Of a DNA stretch of 64,000 nt, positions 41,488 to 50,474 are shown piece by piece (the first letter of the stretch is position 1; each line of letters starts with the position of its first letter). This DNA comes from JABCZS01 sp041660525 (lineage in GTDB: Bacteria; Pseudomonadota; Gammaproteobacteria; JABCZS01), in contig JBAZWD010000001.1 of the NCBI GenBank assembly GCA_041660525.1, forward strand, positions 397,778 through 461,777. Direction: 5' to 3'. Position numbers and translations under genes: made by a program. Under the pieces are notes generated by a model that saw nothing but the letters and a program-made list of their open reading frames with translations, did no database searches and was not told where the DNA came from.

Positions 41488-43063
41488 TTTGTGTCGGTGG
41501 CTCAGTAAATGTGTGGTAAGGCGCGGGCGATGGTACTGTCCATTCTAAACCGTGCGAACCTTCCCATACTTCTTGTGTTGCTTGGACGCCTTTACCACGC
41601 ATGGTTTGAATCACAATATATACAAATATTAATTGTGCAGCACCAAAAACAAAGGCACCGACACTGACAATTTGGTTAAAGTCGGTAAATTGCAGCGCAT
41701 AATCTGGAATACGACGCGGCATGCCCGCAAGACCTAAGAAATGCATGGGGAAGAATGTTAAATTCACGGAAATTGCTGAAATCCAGAAATGAAATTTAGC
41801 CAATGTTTCGTTATACATATACCCAGTCCATTTCGGTAGCCAATAATAAATACCAGCAAAAACTGCAAATAAGGAACCTGGTACTAATACATAATGAAAA
41901 TGTCCGACTACGAAATACGAGTCATGGTATTGCACGTCTGAAGGAATCAAGGCCAACATTAATCCTGTGAATCCACCAATGGTAAATAAAATCACAAATG
42001 CTAATGAAAATAACATCGGTGTTTCAAATGTCATAGAACCTTTGAAAATAGTGGCGACCCAGTTAAATATTTTCACACCTGTAGGCACGGCAATTAACAT
42101 CGTGGCATACATAAAAAATAAACTGGCTGCCAGTGGTAAGCCAGTCATAAACATATGATGCGCCCAGACAATAAATGATAAGAACGCAATTGAGGCCAAG
42201 GCATAAATCATGGAAGTGCGACCAAAAAGTTTTTTGCGTGCAAATGTTGGGATCACTTCAGAGATAATACCAAAAGCGGGCAGAATCACGATATAAACTT
42301 CAGGATGACCAAAAAACCAAAATAAATGTTGGAACAATACCGGATCGCCGCCACCGGCTGCATTGAAAAAGCTCGTGCCAAAATTACGATCGGTTAACAT
42401 CATCGTAACAGTACCGGCAAGAACAGGCATAACAGCAATAATCAAAAATGCAGTAATTAACCATGTCCATACGAAAATAGGCATATCAATTAAACGCATA
42501 TTAGGAGCGCGCATATTAAAAATGGTGACGATCACATTAATCGAACCCATGATAGAAGAAATACCCATAATATGAATAGCGAAAATAAAATAATCTGTAG
42601 AAGGAGGACCGTAAGTCGTCGATAAAGGTGCGTAGAAAGTCCAACCAAAATTCGGACCGCCGCCTTGCATAAACATAGTGCTAATTAAAATAACGCCAGC
42701 AACAGGTAATAACCAAAAACTCCAGTTATTGACCCGTGGCAATGCCATATCGGGCGCGCCGATCATTAAAGGGATCATCCAGTTCGCAAGACCCACAAAC
42801 ACCGGCATAATAAAACCAAAAATCATAATAAAACCATGCATGGTGGTTAGCATATTAAATGCTTCAGCAGGAACAATTTGCATACCGGGTTGAAATAACT
42901 CTGCACGGATCACCATCGCTAACGATCCGCCAATAAAAAACATAACAAAACTAAAAATTAAATACATCGTACCGATGTCTTTATGATTGGTGGTGGTTAT
43001 CCAACGCAAAATGCCAGTTTTACTCGGACCGTGTGCGTGGTCATGATCATGTGCTGTGCTCAT
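41474..43063 (-). CDS. ctaD: Cytochrome c oxidase subunit I
   Basis: The 529-residue protein has twelve membrane helices and the haem-copper centre sequence WFFGHPEVYIVILPAFG with the cross-linked His/Tyr pair, AHHMFMTGL for the two CuB histidines, and HDSYFVVGHFHYVL with the haem ligands. The TMHGFIMIFG segment provides the low-spin haem ligand. It is the catalytic subunit reducing oxygen to water with proton pumping. It follows ctaC and overlaps ctaG. Confidence 0.97.
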   Translation of the reverse strand: MSTAHDHDHAHGPSKTGILRWITTTNHKDIGTMYLIFSFVMFFIGGSLAMVIRAELFQPGMQIVPAEAFNMLTTMHGFIMIFGFIMPVFVGLANWMIPLMIGAPDMALPRVNNWSFWLLPVAGVILISTMFMQGGGPNFGWTFYAPLSTTYGPPSTDYFIFAIHIMGISSIMGSINVIVTIFNMRAPNMRLIDMPIFVWTWLITAFLIIAVMPVLAGTVTMMLTDRNFGTSFFNAAGGGDPVLFQHLFWFFGHPEVYIVILPAFGIISEVIPTFARKKLFGRTSMIYALASIAFLSFIVWAHHMFMTGLPLAASLFFMYATMLIAVPTGVKIFNWVATIFKGSMTFETPMLFSLAFVILFTIGGFTGLMLALIPSDVQYHDSYFVVGHFHYVLVPGSLFAVFAGIYYWLPKWTGYMYNETLAKFHFWISAISVNLTFFPMHFLGLAGMPRRIPDYALQFTDFNQIVSVGAFVFGAAQLIFVYIVIQTMRGKGVQATQEVWEGSHGLEWTVPSPAPYHTFTEPPTQIERH

Positions 43064-43081
43064 TATTTATCAACCTTTTAT

Positions 43082-43876
43082 TTAAGAGGGATTTTTTGGG
43101 GCTTTCATTTCTGATAGCCAAGCGTCGTAATCTTCTTGTGTTTTTGCTTCAACCACTATCGGCATAAACGCATGACCTGCGCCGCATAATTCAGCGCATT
43201 GACCGCGGTAAATACCAGGTTCTGTGATGATGGCCCAAGATTCAGTAATAAATCCAGGAACCGTATCTTTTTTCACACCTAATTCATGTACCCACCAAGA
43301 GTGGATCACATCATTGGATGTAAAAGCAAAACGAATTTTTTTATTGATGGGTAACACTAAATGTTGATCAACCGCTAAATTGTAATGTTCATTTTTAGCA
43401 ACAAGATTACGAATTTCTTCTTGTGTGGTTGTAGGATGAGAGAAGAAGTCTAATTCTTCATCTAAATAATCATAATGCCAATACCAACGGTAACCGGTCA
43501 CTTTAATGGTAACATCGGCTGCTTCGGTGTTATCCATTTCAATCAATGTTTTTGTGGCAGGAATAGCCATGACGATCAATATAATAAATGGAATCACCGT
43601 CCAGATAATTTCCACATGGGTATTTTCATGAAAATTAGAGGCTTGATGGCCTTTAGATTTACGGTGTTTAATAATGGCATACGTCATAACGCCAAATACA
43701 ACTACGCCTATACCGACGCAAACCCAAAACATAGCCATATGCAGACTGTGAATAGATGCACTTAGCGGTGTGACGCCCACAGGCATATTTACACCCCATT
43801 CTTGTGCAAAAGAAGCTGAACTGAATAATACCAGCCAAGTAGAAAGTAAAAAACGTAAATTTTTGAGCCCTAACAT
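43082..43876 (-). CDS. ctaC: Cytochrome c oxidase subunit II
   Basis: The 264-residue protein has a signal peptide (cleavage near residue 24), two membrane helices (about 48-70 and 92-110) and a cupredoxin domain. The CuA site is complete: a His in VIHSWWVHEL and CAELCGAGHAFM with Cys227, Cys231, His235 and Met238. It ends after the copper domain with no fused cytochrome c, so electrons come from a separate cytochrome c. It begins the oxidase operon, about 95 bases from the vapC gene. Confidence 0.96.
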   Translation of the reverse strand: MLGLKNLRFLLSTWLVLFSSASFAQEWGVNMPVGVTPLSASIHSLHMAMFWVCVGIGVVVFGVMTYAIIKHRKSKGHQASNFHENTHVEIIWTVIPFIILIVMAIPATKTLIEMDNTEAADVTIKVTGYRWYWHYDYLDEELDFFSHPTTTQEEIRNLVAKNEHYNLAVDQHLVLPINKKIRFAFTSNDVIHSWWVHELGVKKDTVPGFITESWAIITEPGIYRGQCAELCGAGHAFMPIVVEAKTQEDYDAWLSEMKAPKNPS

Positions 43877-43921
43877 GCCTAATCTCCAAATAATGGCGGC
43901 TAACTCACAAACTGTGAATAC

Positions 43922-43940
43922 CCTGCGACATTTTCGCAGG
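43922..43940. terminator. Hairpin between vapC and ctaC
   Basis: CCTGCGA (43922-43928) pairs with TCGCAGG (43934-43940) over a five-base loop. It lies after the vapC stop and upstream of ctaC on the same strand. There is no following T-run, so it is a weak terminator or processing site. Confidence 0.35.
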
Positions 43941-43970
43941 AAAATGAGGGAAAAACAAGTTTAAAAATAT

Positions 43971-44357
43971 TTAAACCGTGCGGATAGAACCATGATATTG
44001 AGAAATTAATATATCGGTGGTTAACAAAGTGATACCTTCAACAATGGATTGGGCGATTAGAATGCGATCAAATGGATCTTTATGGATCAAAGGCAAACTA
44101 TCGATGGCTACGGCATGTTCGCTTGTAATCGGTAATTCATTATAACCATTGTCCAATAATCCACGGCGTAATACACGTACATCAACGCGAAAATCATCTC
44201 GGCCAAGTCCAGATTTAATAGTGATTTCCCAAAGGCTGGCCGCACTAAATATTAATTGATTTTCTGGATCTGTAATTAACGCATGTGCGGTTGCAGATAA
44301 CTTTTCACTTTGATTTGCTGCCCAAAGCAAGAGATGTGTATCCAGTAAAAATTTCAT
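43971..44357 (-). CDS. vapC: PIN-domain toxin, VapC family
   Basis: VapC toxins are magnesium-dependent ribonucleases that cut tRNA or rRNA. The 128-residue protein has the four acidic PIN residues: Asp6 (MKFLLDTHLLLW), Glu44 (SLWEI), Asp94/Asp97 (KDPFDRILIAQ) and Asp115 (LTTDI). It follows the antitoxin gene with a one-base overlap, and the pair is transcribed together. Confidence 0.92.
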   Translation of the reverse strand: MKFLLDTHLLLWAANQSEKLSATAHALITDPENQLIFSAASLWEITIKSGLGRDDFRVDVRVLRRGLLDNGYNELPITSEHAVAIDSLPLIHKDPFDRILIAQSIVEGITLLTTDILISQYHGSIRTV

Positions 44358-44599
44358 TATTCACCATTAAATAGTCGTTCAATGTCTTTGTCACCCATAT
44401 GATCAAAATCATCAGGCACAAGGATTTCACCTTTCATAAATCCCAGTCTTTTCATTTGTTCAGAAGCAGGTGCGTCTAAAGCAGTTACTTTTACTAGGGG
44501 TTTTCCTGCTTTGGCAATGATAAAAGGCTCACCATGAGATGCTTTTTCTACCAATTGTGATAAATGAGTTTTGGCTTCATGGATGTTTACGGTGTACAT
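44357..44599 (-). CDS. Phd/YefM-type antitoxin
   Basis: The 80-residue protein begins MYTVNIHEAKTHLSQLVEKA, the Phd/YefM dimerisation and DNA-binding fold, followed by FIIAKAGKPLVKV and a flexible acidic tail that would wrap the PIN toxin. It is first in the two-gene operon and should repress it together with VapC. A dyad immediately upstream is the likely operator. Confidence 0.9.
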   Translation of the reverse strand: MYTVNIHEAKTHLSQLVEKASHGEPFIIAKAGKPLVKVTALDAPASEQMKRLGFMKGEILVPDDFDHMGDKDIERLFNGE

Positions 44600-44613
44600 A
44601 GCAACCTTTATTT

Positions 44614-44633
44614 AAACTAAGTTCAATTAGTTT
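44614..44633. promoter_or_regulatory. Operator dyad of the toxin-antitoxin operon
   Basis: AAACTAA (44614-44620) and TTAGTTT (44627-44633) form an inverted repeat around GTTCAA, with further partial repeats (TAGTTTAAA) just to the right that run into the 3' end of apaH. It lies 15 bases before the antitoxin ATG, the usual location for an autorepressor site. Confidence 0.55.
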
Positions 44634-44636
44634 AGT

Positions 44637-45404
44637 TTAAAGTCGTGCTGCTGTCAACTCTCCTCCCCAAACACAACCGGTGTCTAAACAAAAAATCTCA
44701 TCATCCTTATTAAATTTTCCTAAGCGCGACCAATGGCCGAACACAATACGGCCGCAAGGTTTTCTGTTTGGAAAATCAAACCAGGGAATTAAATCGGGAT
44801 GATCGCTTGGTGCGCCATCAGCTTTTAGTATTAGCTCACATTTTTCATTCACAAAACGCATACGTGTGAACGCATTAATAATAAAACGATAGCGATTAAT
44901 TCCTGTTAGATTATCTTGCCAAAGCGTTGGTTGTTCACCATACATATCTTTTAACAAGTCACCACAGTTAGAACTTTGTAATTGCACTTCGACTTCTTTC
45001 GCTAAATTTTTTGCTTGCGTTAAATCCCATAGTGGATAAATTCCTGCGTGCACCAAGGTCATATTTAATGTTTCATCATGATGCAATAAAGGCTGGTGCG
45101 CGAGCCAATTTAAAAGTTCATCTTTATCGGGTGCGTTTAATATTTCATCGAGTGTATCCGTAGGATGTTTAGGTCGAATGTTTTGTGCATAAGCCAATAA
45201 ATGTAAATCGTGATTTCCCAAAACGGTAATTTTGTGCGGTAAATTTTTAATAAACCGTAAAGTTTCTAACGAAGACTTGCCACGATTCACTAAATCACCG
45301 CAAAACCATAAAGTATCGCTGCGTTCATTAAACTGGATGCGTTCAAGCAAGTCTAAAAGTTCTTTATAGCAACCTTGCACATCGCCGATGGCATAAGTAG
45401 ACAT
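44637..45404 (-). CDS. apaH: Symmetrical bis(5'-nucleosyl)-tetraphosphatase ApaH
   Basis: ApaH hydrolyses Ap4A to two ADP and can remove nucleoside caps from RNA. The 255-residue metallophosphatase has GDVQGCYKELLDLL, WFCGDLVNRGKSSLE and VLGNHDLHLLA, the metal-binding blocks in order, with the LVHAGIYPLWDL and FGHWSR motifs later. The ATG at 45404 (MSTYAIGD) is chosen over upstream starts because it matches the family start. Confidence 0.95.
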   Translation of the reverse strand: MSTYAIGDVQGCYKELLDLLERIQFNERSDTLWFCGDLVNRGKSSLETLRFIKNLPHKITVLGNHDLHLLAYAQNIRPKHPTDTLDEILNAPDKDELLNWLAHQPLLHHDETLNMTLVHAGIYPLWDLTQAKNLAKEVEVQLQSSNCGDLLKDMYGEQPTLWQDNLTGINRYRFIINAFTRMRFVNEKCELILKADGAPSDHPDLIPWFDFPNRKPCGRIVFGHWSRLGKFNKDDEIFCLDTGCVWGGELTAARL

Positions 45405-45510
45405 ATTGTTTTCCAAGTGTTTTTTGCAAAGCGTAATGTATTTGCGCAAGATACGCAACCCTAACAAAATGTACTATTCTTAATAGATTCTAATACCCAA
45501 AAGGATTTAT

Positions 45511-46278
45511 ATGCAAAACAAAGCATTGTTAGTCATTTTTACGAGCTTTGCAGCAATAAACGCAAATGCACAAGAAATTACAAATGATGCCAATCCGTGG
45601 GAAATTTTATTATTAGGTGGTATTGCATCGCTGGATGCGGATAGCACTTTGATTTATGCAAGCGATATTCAAACCGATAAAATAAGCCAAACCAATGATG
45701 ATGATTGGAAATCTTGGAGTGTGCAATTAGGTCTTGGTTATACAATTCCATTATCGGATGATGAATACGAAGCTGAAGACTTAACGTGGTTTCCTTCTAT
45801 TCAACCACAAATTAACCTTTATTATCTTCAAGGCAATATTGATGGCTATGTCGATCGCTTTTATCAATACGAAGGTAATTTTAGTGACACGGATTATCAG
45901 AGCAATTTTGAAAGCACACGTTTAATGTTTGATTTGGCTTTAACCATTGCTGCTTATCAAAATTTTTCAGTTTTTGCTCTGGCAGGAGTTGGTCCTGCTT
46001 GGAATCGTGTCAGTTATGATACGGGCGTTAACAATGAAGCCCAATTACATTTAAATGAACAAAACCAAACTAATTTTGCTTATGAATTTGGCGCCGGTGT
46101 GAGTTATGCGCTGAGTGAACAGTTATCGATTACAGGTGAATATTTATTTACGGGTTTTACGAATGTAGAGCTCGGTGAAAATGGTACAGAGGGACATAAT
46201 ATAGAAACCCATGTAGAGACTGAAGATTTTGATTTGAATGCACAAACTTTATTATTGGGTTTGCGTTTTGGTTTTTAA
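45511..46278 (+). CDS. Outer-membrane beta-barrel protein
   Basis: The 255-residue protein has a signal peptide (cleavage after NANA, residue 20) and alternating amphipathic strands ending in LLLGLRFGF, the terminal Phe typical of outer-membrane barrels. The strand pattern and the aromatic girdle residues resemble the small OmpA/OmpW-like porin group. An AAAGGA site lies before the ATG. It is divergent from apaH and followed after 15 bases by the propeller protein, so the two may be made together. Confidence 0.75.
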   Translation: MQNKALLVIFTSFAAINANAQEITNDANPWEILLLGGIASLDADSTLIYASDIQTDKISQTNDDDWKSWSVQLGLGYTIPLSDDEYEAEDLTWFPSIQPQINLYYLQGNIDGYVDRFYQYEGNFSDTDYQSNFESTRLMFDLALTIAAYQNFSVFALAGVGPAWNRVSYDTGVNNEAQLHLNEQNQTNFAYEFGAGVSYALSEQLSITGEYLFTGFTNVELGENGTEGHNIETHVETEDFDLNAQTLLLGLRFGF

Positions 46279-46293
46279 ATATTAGGAGAAGAC

Positions 46294-47988
46294 ATGTCAT
46301 ATTTACGTCCAGGAATTACACTTTTTATCCTATTTTTTGCTGGACTAGGTATTGCTCTTGAAAAAAATGCAGGCGATTTATTTTTTGAAATTATTCCTGA
46401 GATCACTGATGTTACCACAAGCGCTTGTTTTAAGCCTGTTTTAGCGACTTATACTATTATTTCCGGAACACCAGTGCCTTTAACTTTACAAGATATTAAA
46501 ATTTTAAATCATGATCATTTGCCCGATAATGCAGTGACGGTAGTATCTTCAGCGAGCAATAGTTGTGTGAAGGGACAACAGCTTGCCTTTGATGAAACGT
46601 GTAATATTACGGTGAGTTTGCAACCGTGCGAAGCAGGTAATATTGATCGCGAATTAATTATTTATATTAATACCACTCAGGGTGCATTAACTTCTAGTAT
46701 TGCAACGGGGATAGAAAAAATATTTTTGCAAGTATCAGGAGGTACAGGTGCTAATAACTCTCCGTTGTTAATACAAAGCCAAGATAATGGTGTTACTTGG
46801 GAAAATTTTACTTCAATAGTACAAAATATTCCAAATGCAGTTACAATTTCTAACTCCGCATGCAATTTAGATCAAACTTGTATCATTGGTGGTTTTCAAA
46901 CATCAGGTTCAAGTCCAGCACTTTTAATCACAACATTAAATAGTGGTAACGATTGGGCTGTGGTAGGTAAAGTGCTGGATGGTAATCAATTGGTGGATCT
47001 TCCAGCGCCGGGTCGTTTTAATGGCTCAAGTTGCAGTGGTGATAATTGTATTGCTGCTGGAATTGATTTATCCAATGATTCTCCGTTGCTAGTGAGTTCG
47101 ATTGATGCGGGCGCTTCTTGGCATAAAAGAACTATCACGGGCGGACCTGGTCAAGCAGAATTATTGGGCGCTAGCTGTAATAATAATCTTTGTATTGTGA
47201 TTGGCACAGATTATACAACGAGTTCTAGTCCTCCTTTACTTGCAAGTAGTTCGGATGGTGGTGTGACTTGGACACAAATTACGACTTTAGCGGATGACGA
47301 GCCTTTTCCTGCGGGCGCGCAATTTAGGCAAACTGAACCTTCTTGCAGTGATAAAATTTGTATTACTGGCGGAAGTATTGTAGATGATTCGGGCGGCCCA
47401 GATTCCAAGTTTTTTTCTGTAGTTCCATTTCTTATTAGTTCTGTTACGGTAGGTACTTGGGAACAAGTTGTGATTGATTTTCCTGAAGGTGACCTAGGTA
47501 GCTTTAACGCGTTTTCTTGTAGTGAAAGTAATTGTGTTGCGGTAGGTTCTAATGATAGTACGGGTACAGCGCTTATTTTTTATACGCAAGATGCGGGTAC
47601 TAATTGGATACAAGTAACGCATTTAGGTGATGATGAAGATCCATCATCTTTGCCAGGCGGCCTTGATCACGTAAGTTGTTCAAATAATAATTGTATTGCT
47701 GGACAAGAAGGTAATGATCATTTGTTATTATCAAGCACAGATGGTGGTAAAACTTGGTACCAAATTACGACAGCTACGGGCGAGGGCGGTTTTCCTAGTT
47801 ACGGTGGTTTTTATGCTACAGGCTGTTCAGGGACTATTTGTATGGCCGCGGGCGGAAATATTTCTAACCCTGCTTATTTATTAACGAGTCTTGATGGTGG
47901 CAGTACGTGGGATAATGTGAGTTCCACTATTGGTGACGATGGCTTACCCGCAGGTGGCGTTTTAAATACAGTTTCTATATCGCGTTGA
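46294..47988 (+). CDS. Exported cysteine-paired beta-propeller (Asp-box repeats)
   Basis: The 564-residue protein begins with a signal peptide or anchor (residues 4-22). Residues about 30-135 form an Ig-like domain with paired Cys. From about 150 there are seven or eight Asp-box units, including SSDGGVTWTQI, STDGGKTWYQI and SLDGGSTWDNV, each about 50-65 residues long. Seven of these carry a close Cys pair, usually Cys-x4-Cys (CSGDNC, CNNNLC, CSESNC, CSGTIC), in the strand before the next box. This predicts a sialidase-like propeller with a disulfide in each blade. No catalytic residues are evident. Probably surface-exposed. Confidence 0.8.
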   Translation: MSYLRPGITLFILFFAGLGIALEKNAGDLFFEIIPEITDVTTSACFKPVLATYTIISGTPVPLTLQDIKILNHDHLPDNAVTVVSSASNSCVKGQQLAFDETCNITVSLQPCEAGNIDRELIIYINTTQGALTSSIATGIEKIFLQVSGGTGANNSPLLIQSQDNGVTWENFTSIVQNIPNAVTISNSACNLDQTCIIGGFQTSGSSPALLITTLNSGNDWAVVGKVLDGNQLVDLPAPGRFNGSSCSGDNCIAAGIDLSNDSPLLVSSIDAGASWHKRTITGGPGQAELLGASCNNNLCIVIGTDYTTSSSPPLLASSSDGGVTWTQITTLADDEPFPAGAQFRQTEPSCSDKICITGGSIVDDSGGPDSKFFSVVPFLISSVTVGTWEQVVIDFPEGDLGSFNAFSCSESNCVAVGSNDSTGTALIFYTQDAGTNWIQVTHLGDDEDPSSLPGGLDHVSCSNNNCIAGQEGNDHLLLSSTDGGKTWYQITTATGEGGFPSYGGFYATGCSGTICMAAGGNISNPAYLLTSLDGGSTWDNVSSTIGDDGLPAGGVLNTVSISR

Positions 47989-48035
47989 GCGAGAGTTATT
48001 GACTAGCTTTTCTTAAAGCTATAAAGTATTGTGCT

Positions 48036-48965
48036 ATGAGTAACTGGCAACCTACAGCGTCGATAGAAAATTTAAAAAAACGCGCACAAGTCATGCAGCA
48101 AATTCGAAATTTTTTTGCTGATCGTAATGTATTGGAAGTAGAAACACCTCTTTTTTATGAATCCACAGTCACTGATCCTGTGCAAAAAGCATTTCAATTA
48201 GGTTCTAATTTTTTACAAACTTCACCTGAATATGCAATGAAACGTTTACTCGCAGCAAACAGTGGCGATATCTTTCAAATATGCAAAGCTTTTCGTGATG
48301 ATGAAGTAGGGCGCCTGCATAATCCTGAATTTACCATGTTAGAATGGTATCGCATTGGATTTAATTTATCTGATCTAATGGATGAAATGTCTGATTTATT
48401 GCAATTGATTTTAAAATGTGAGCGGCCGGATCGCATTGCTTATCGACAATTGTTTTTAGATATTTTAAAAATTGATCCCATTACTGCCGATATCCAGCAA
48501 TTAAAAAATATAGCCACGCAACACCATATTCATTTAAGTGATAGTTTTAATGATGCAGACAAAGATACGTGGCTGGATATTTTAATGACGCATTTGATTG
48601 AGCCCGTCGCCGGAAAAACCAAGCCCACTTTTATTTATAATTATCCCGCTTCACAAGCAGCGCTGGCTAAAATAAATCCTGATAAAGTCACAGCGCAACG
48701 TTTCGAAGTCTATTTTCAAGGTATGGAACTATCTAATGGTTATTATGAATTATTAGACCCAGATGAATTAGAAAAACGTTTTCACCAAGATAACGCATTG
48801 CGCAAATCCCGTGATTTGCCAGAGCGCCCAATCGATGAAAAACTATTAGCCGCGCAAAGGCACGGTATACCTGATTGTGCGGGGGTGTCTTTAGGGTTAG
48901 ATCGCTTAATGATATTGGCATTTGGGGCAAAACATATCAAAGAAGTCGTTGCCATCACAAATTGA
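48036..48965 (+). CDS. epmA: EF-P beta-lysylation ligase EpmA
   Basis: EpmA (PoxA/GenX) attaches beta-lysine to elongation factor P. The 309-residue protein is a class II lysyl-tRNA-synthetase core lacking the anticodon domain. Motif 2 reads IFQICKAFRDDEVGRLHNPEFTML and motif 3 AGVSLGLDRLMILAFG; ETPLFYESTVTDP near the start is also diagnostic. Other EF-P modification genes are not in the window. Confidence 0.95.
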   Translation: MSNWQPTASIENLKKRAQVMQQIRNFFADRNVLEVETPLFYESTVTDPVQKAFQLGSNFLQTSPEYAMKRLLAANSGDIFQICKAFRDDEVGRLHNPEFTMLEWYRIGFNLSDLMDEMSDLLQLILKCERPDRIAYRQLFLDILKIDPITADIQQLKNIATQHHIHLSDSFNDADKDTWLDILMTHLIEPVAGKTKPTFIYNYPASQAALAKINPDKVTAQRFEVYFQGMELSNGYYELLDPDELEKRFHQDNALRKSRDLPERPIDEKLLAAQRHGIPDCAGVSLGLDRLMILAFGAKHIKEVVAITN

Positions 48966-48971
48966 TACCTA

Positions 48972-49000
48972 TTGTATATCGCTTAACCTTGTGCTATGAT
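48972..49000 (+). promoter_or_regulatory. Promoter of the secE-nusG operon
   Basis: TTGTAT (48972-48977) and TATGAT (48995-49000) are separated by 17 bases. The ATG codons at 48996-49001 fall inside the -10 box, which supports taking the secE start farther downstream. Confidence 0.6.
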
Positions 49001-49052
49001 GCGCAACCTTGATATCAAAAACTTTACTTTAAACGCGACCACAAAATTTTTC

Positions 49053-49439
49053 ATGAAAAAACAAGAGCTTACGAATATTGACGCGCAGCCATCGGGGGCA
49101 TTGGATACCTTGAAGTGGTTGGGTGTGCTATTGCTCGTGGTTGGCGGCATTGTTGGGTTTTATTATTTTTCAGACTATGCGCTTTATTTACGCGTGGTCG
49201 GTTTGTTGATTGTGACGGGTTTGATTGGTTTGTTGGCCTTACAAACAGTTAAAGGGCAACAAACATTAGAGTTTTTCAAGGGTGCGCGTAGTGAAGTGCG
49301 TAAAGTGACTTGGCCAACACGCCAAGAAACGACGCAGTTGACGATTATTGTGTTAGTGGTGGTATTAATTGCTGCCGTATGTTTGTGGGTGACAGATTTC
49401 ATTTTGTTCCGCCTTATCTCCTTATTGACGACAGGCTAG
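49053..49439 (+). CDS. secE: Protein translocase subunit SecE
   Basis: The start at ATG 49053 (MKKQELTN) gives 128 residues, like E. coli SecE; earlier in-frame ATGs lie in the promoter. There are three hydrophobic helices, and the essential cytoplasmic hinge FFKGARSEVRKVTWPTRQETTQ precedes the last one. SecE clamps SecY in the translocon. No strong ribosome-binding site is visible. nusG follows after ten bases. No tRNA gene precedes it. Confidence 0.92.
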   Translation: MKKQELTNIDAQPSGALDTLKWLGVLLLVVGGIVGFYYFSDYALYLRVVGLLIVTGLIGLLALQTVKGQQTLEFFKGARSEVRKVTWPTRQETTQLTIIVLVVVLIAAVCLWVTDFILFRLISLLTTG

Positions 49440-49449
49440 GGGTAATCGA

Positions 49450-49983
49450 ATGGCCAAATCTTGGTATGTAGTACAAGTTTATTCTGGTTTTGAACACCGG
49501 GTAAAAGAATATTTAGAAGAATTTATTAAGCATGAACACCTGGAAGATATGTTCGGTGAAATTTTAGTTCCAACGCAAAAAGTCGTTGAAATGAAAAGTG
49601 GCCAAAAGCGTAAAAGCGAACGTAAGTTTTTCCCAGGTTATGTATTAGTGCAAATGGAAATGGACGAAAAGCTTTGGCATTCCGTTCGTAATATTCCTAA
49701 AGTATTAGGATTTATTGGTGGCACCAGTGATAAACCTGCGCCGATTACCGATAAAGAAGCACAAAATATTCTTCAGCAAATTGAAGTCGGACATGAAACA
49801 CCGCAACCTAAAACTATTTTTGAACCCGGCGAAGTGGTGCGCGTGACCGATGGTCCGTTCGCAGACTTTAATGGTGTGGTTGAAGAAATTAACTACGAAA
49901 AGAGCCGTTTACGTGTGGCCGTATTAATATTCGGGCGCTCAACTCCTGTAGAGTTAGAATTCAGTCAAGTGGAAAAATCGTAA
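49450..49983 (+). CDS. nusG: Transcription elongation/antitermination factor NusG
   Basis: The 177-residue protein has the NGN domain (AKSWYVVQVYSGFEHRVKEYL, FPGYVLVQMEM) and a C-terminal KOW domain (GEVVRVTDGPFADFNGVVEEI). NusG binds RNA polymerase and couples it to Rho or ribosomes. Confidence 0.97.
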   Translation: MAKSWYVVQVYSGFEHRVKEYLEEFIKHEHLEDMFGEILVPTQKVVEMKSGQKRKSERKFFPGYVLVQMEMDEKLWHSVRNIPKVLGFIGGTSDKPAPITDKEAQNILQQIEVGHETPQPKTIFEPGEVVRVTDGPFADFNGVVEEINYEKSRLRVAVLIFGRSTPVELEFSQVEKS

Positions 49984-50039
49984 TAAACCGAAGGAGCTTG
50001 AGTTTTACCTTAAGCGTTTGCACTTCAATGGAGTAAATC

Positions 50040-50474
50040 ATGGCAAAGAAAATTGCAGCGTATGTACGCTTGCAAGTAAAAGCGGGCGAGGCTAATCCTA
50101 GTCCTCCCGTGGGTCCTGCGTTGGGTCAACGCGGTGTTAATATTATGGAATTTTGTAAAGCGTTTAATGCGCAAACGCAAAGCATGAAGAAAGGCATGCC
50201 TTTACCTGTGGTTATCACGGTATATAGCGATCGCAGCTTTACCTTTATTATTAAAACACCTCCAGCTGCTTATCTATTAAAAGAAGCTGCGGGTGCTGCA
50301 AAAGGCAGTGGCAAACCGAACGTAGAAAAAGTCGGTAAAGTCACACGCAAACAACTTGAAGAAATTGTAAAAATGAAAGAGCCTGATCTCACTGCAGCCG
50401 ATCTAGAAGCAGCTGTTCGCACCATTGCGGGTACAGCACGCAGTATGGGTATTGATGTTGAGGAGAAAGGTTAA
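50040..50474 (+). CDS. rplK: Ribosomal protein L11
   Basis: The 144-residue protein has the full L11 pattern: AYVRLQVKAGEANPSPPVGPALGQ at the start and the RNA-binding domain ending GTARSMGIDVE. It is part of the GTPase stalk base. Its stop overlaps the rplA start (TAATG). Confidence 0.97.
   Translation: MAKKIAAYVRLQVKAGEANPSPPVGPALGQRGVNIMEFCKAFNAQTQSMKKGMPLPVVITVYSDRSFTFIIKTPPAAYLLKEAAGAAKGSGKPNVEKVGKVTRKQLEEIVKMKEPDLTAADLEAAVRTIAGTARSMGIDVEEKG

Noticed and set aside
48996..49052. Upstream start codons for SecE
   Set aside because: They overlap the predicted -10 box and add residues not seen in SecE proteins.
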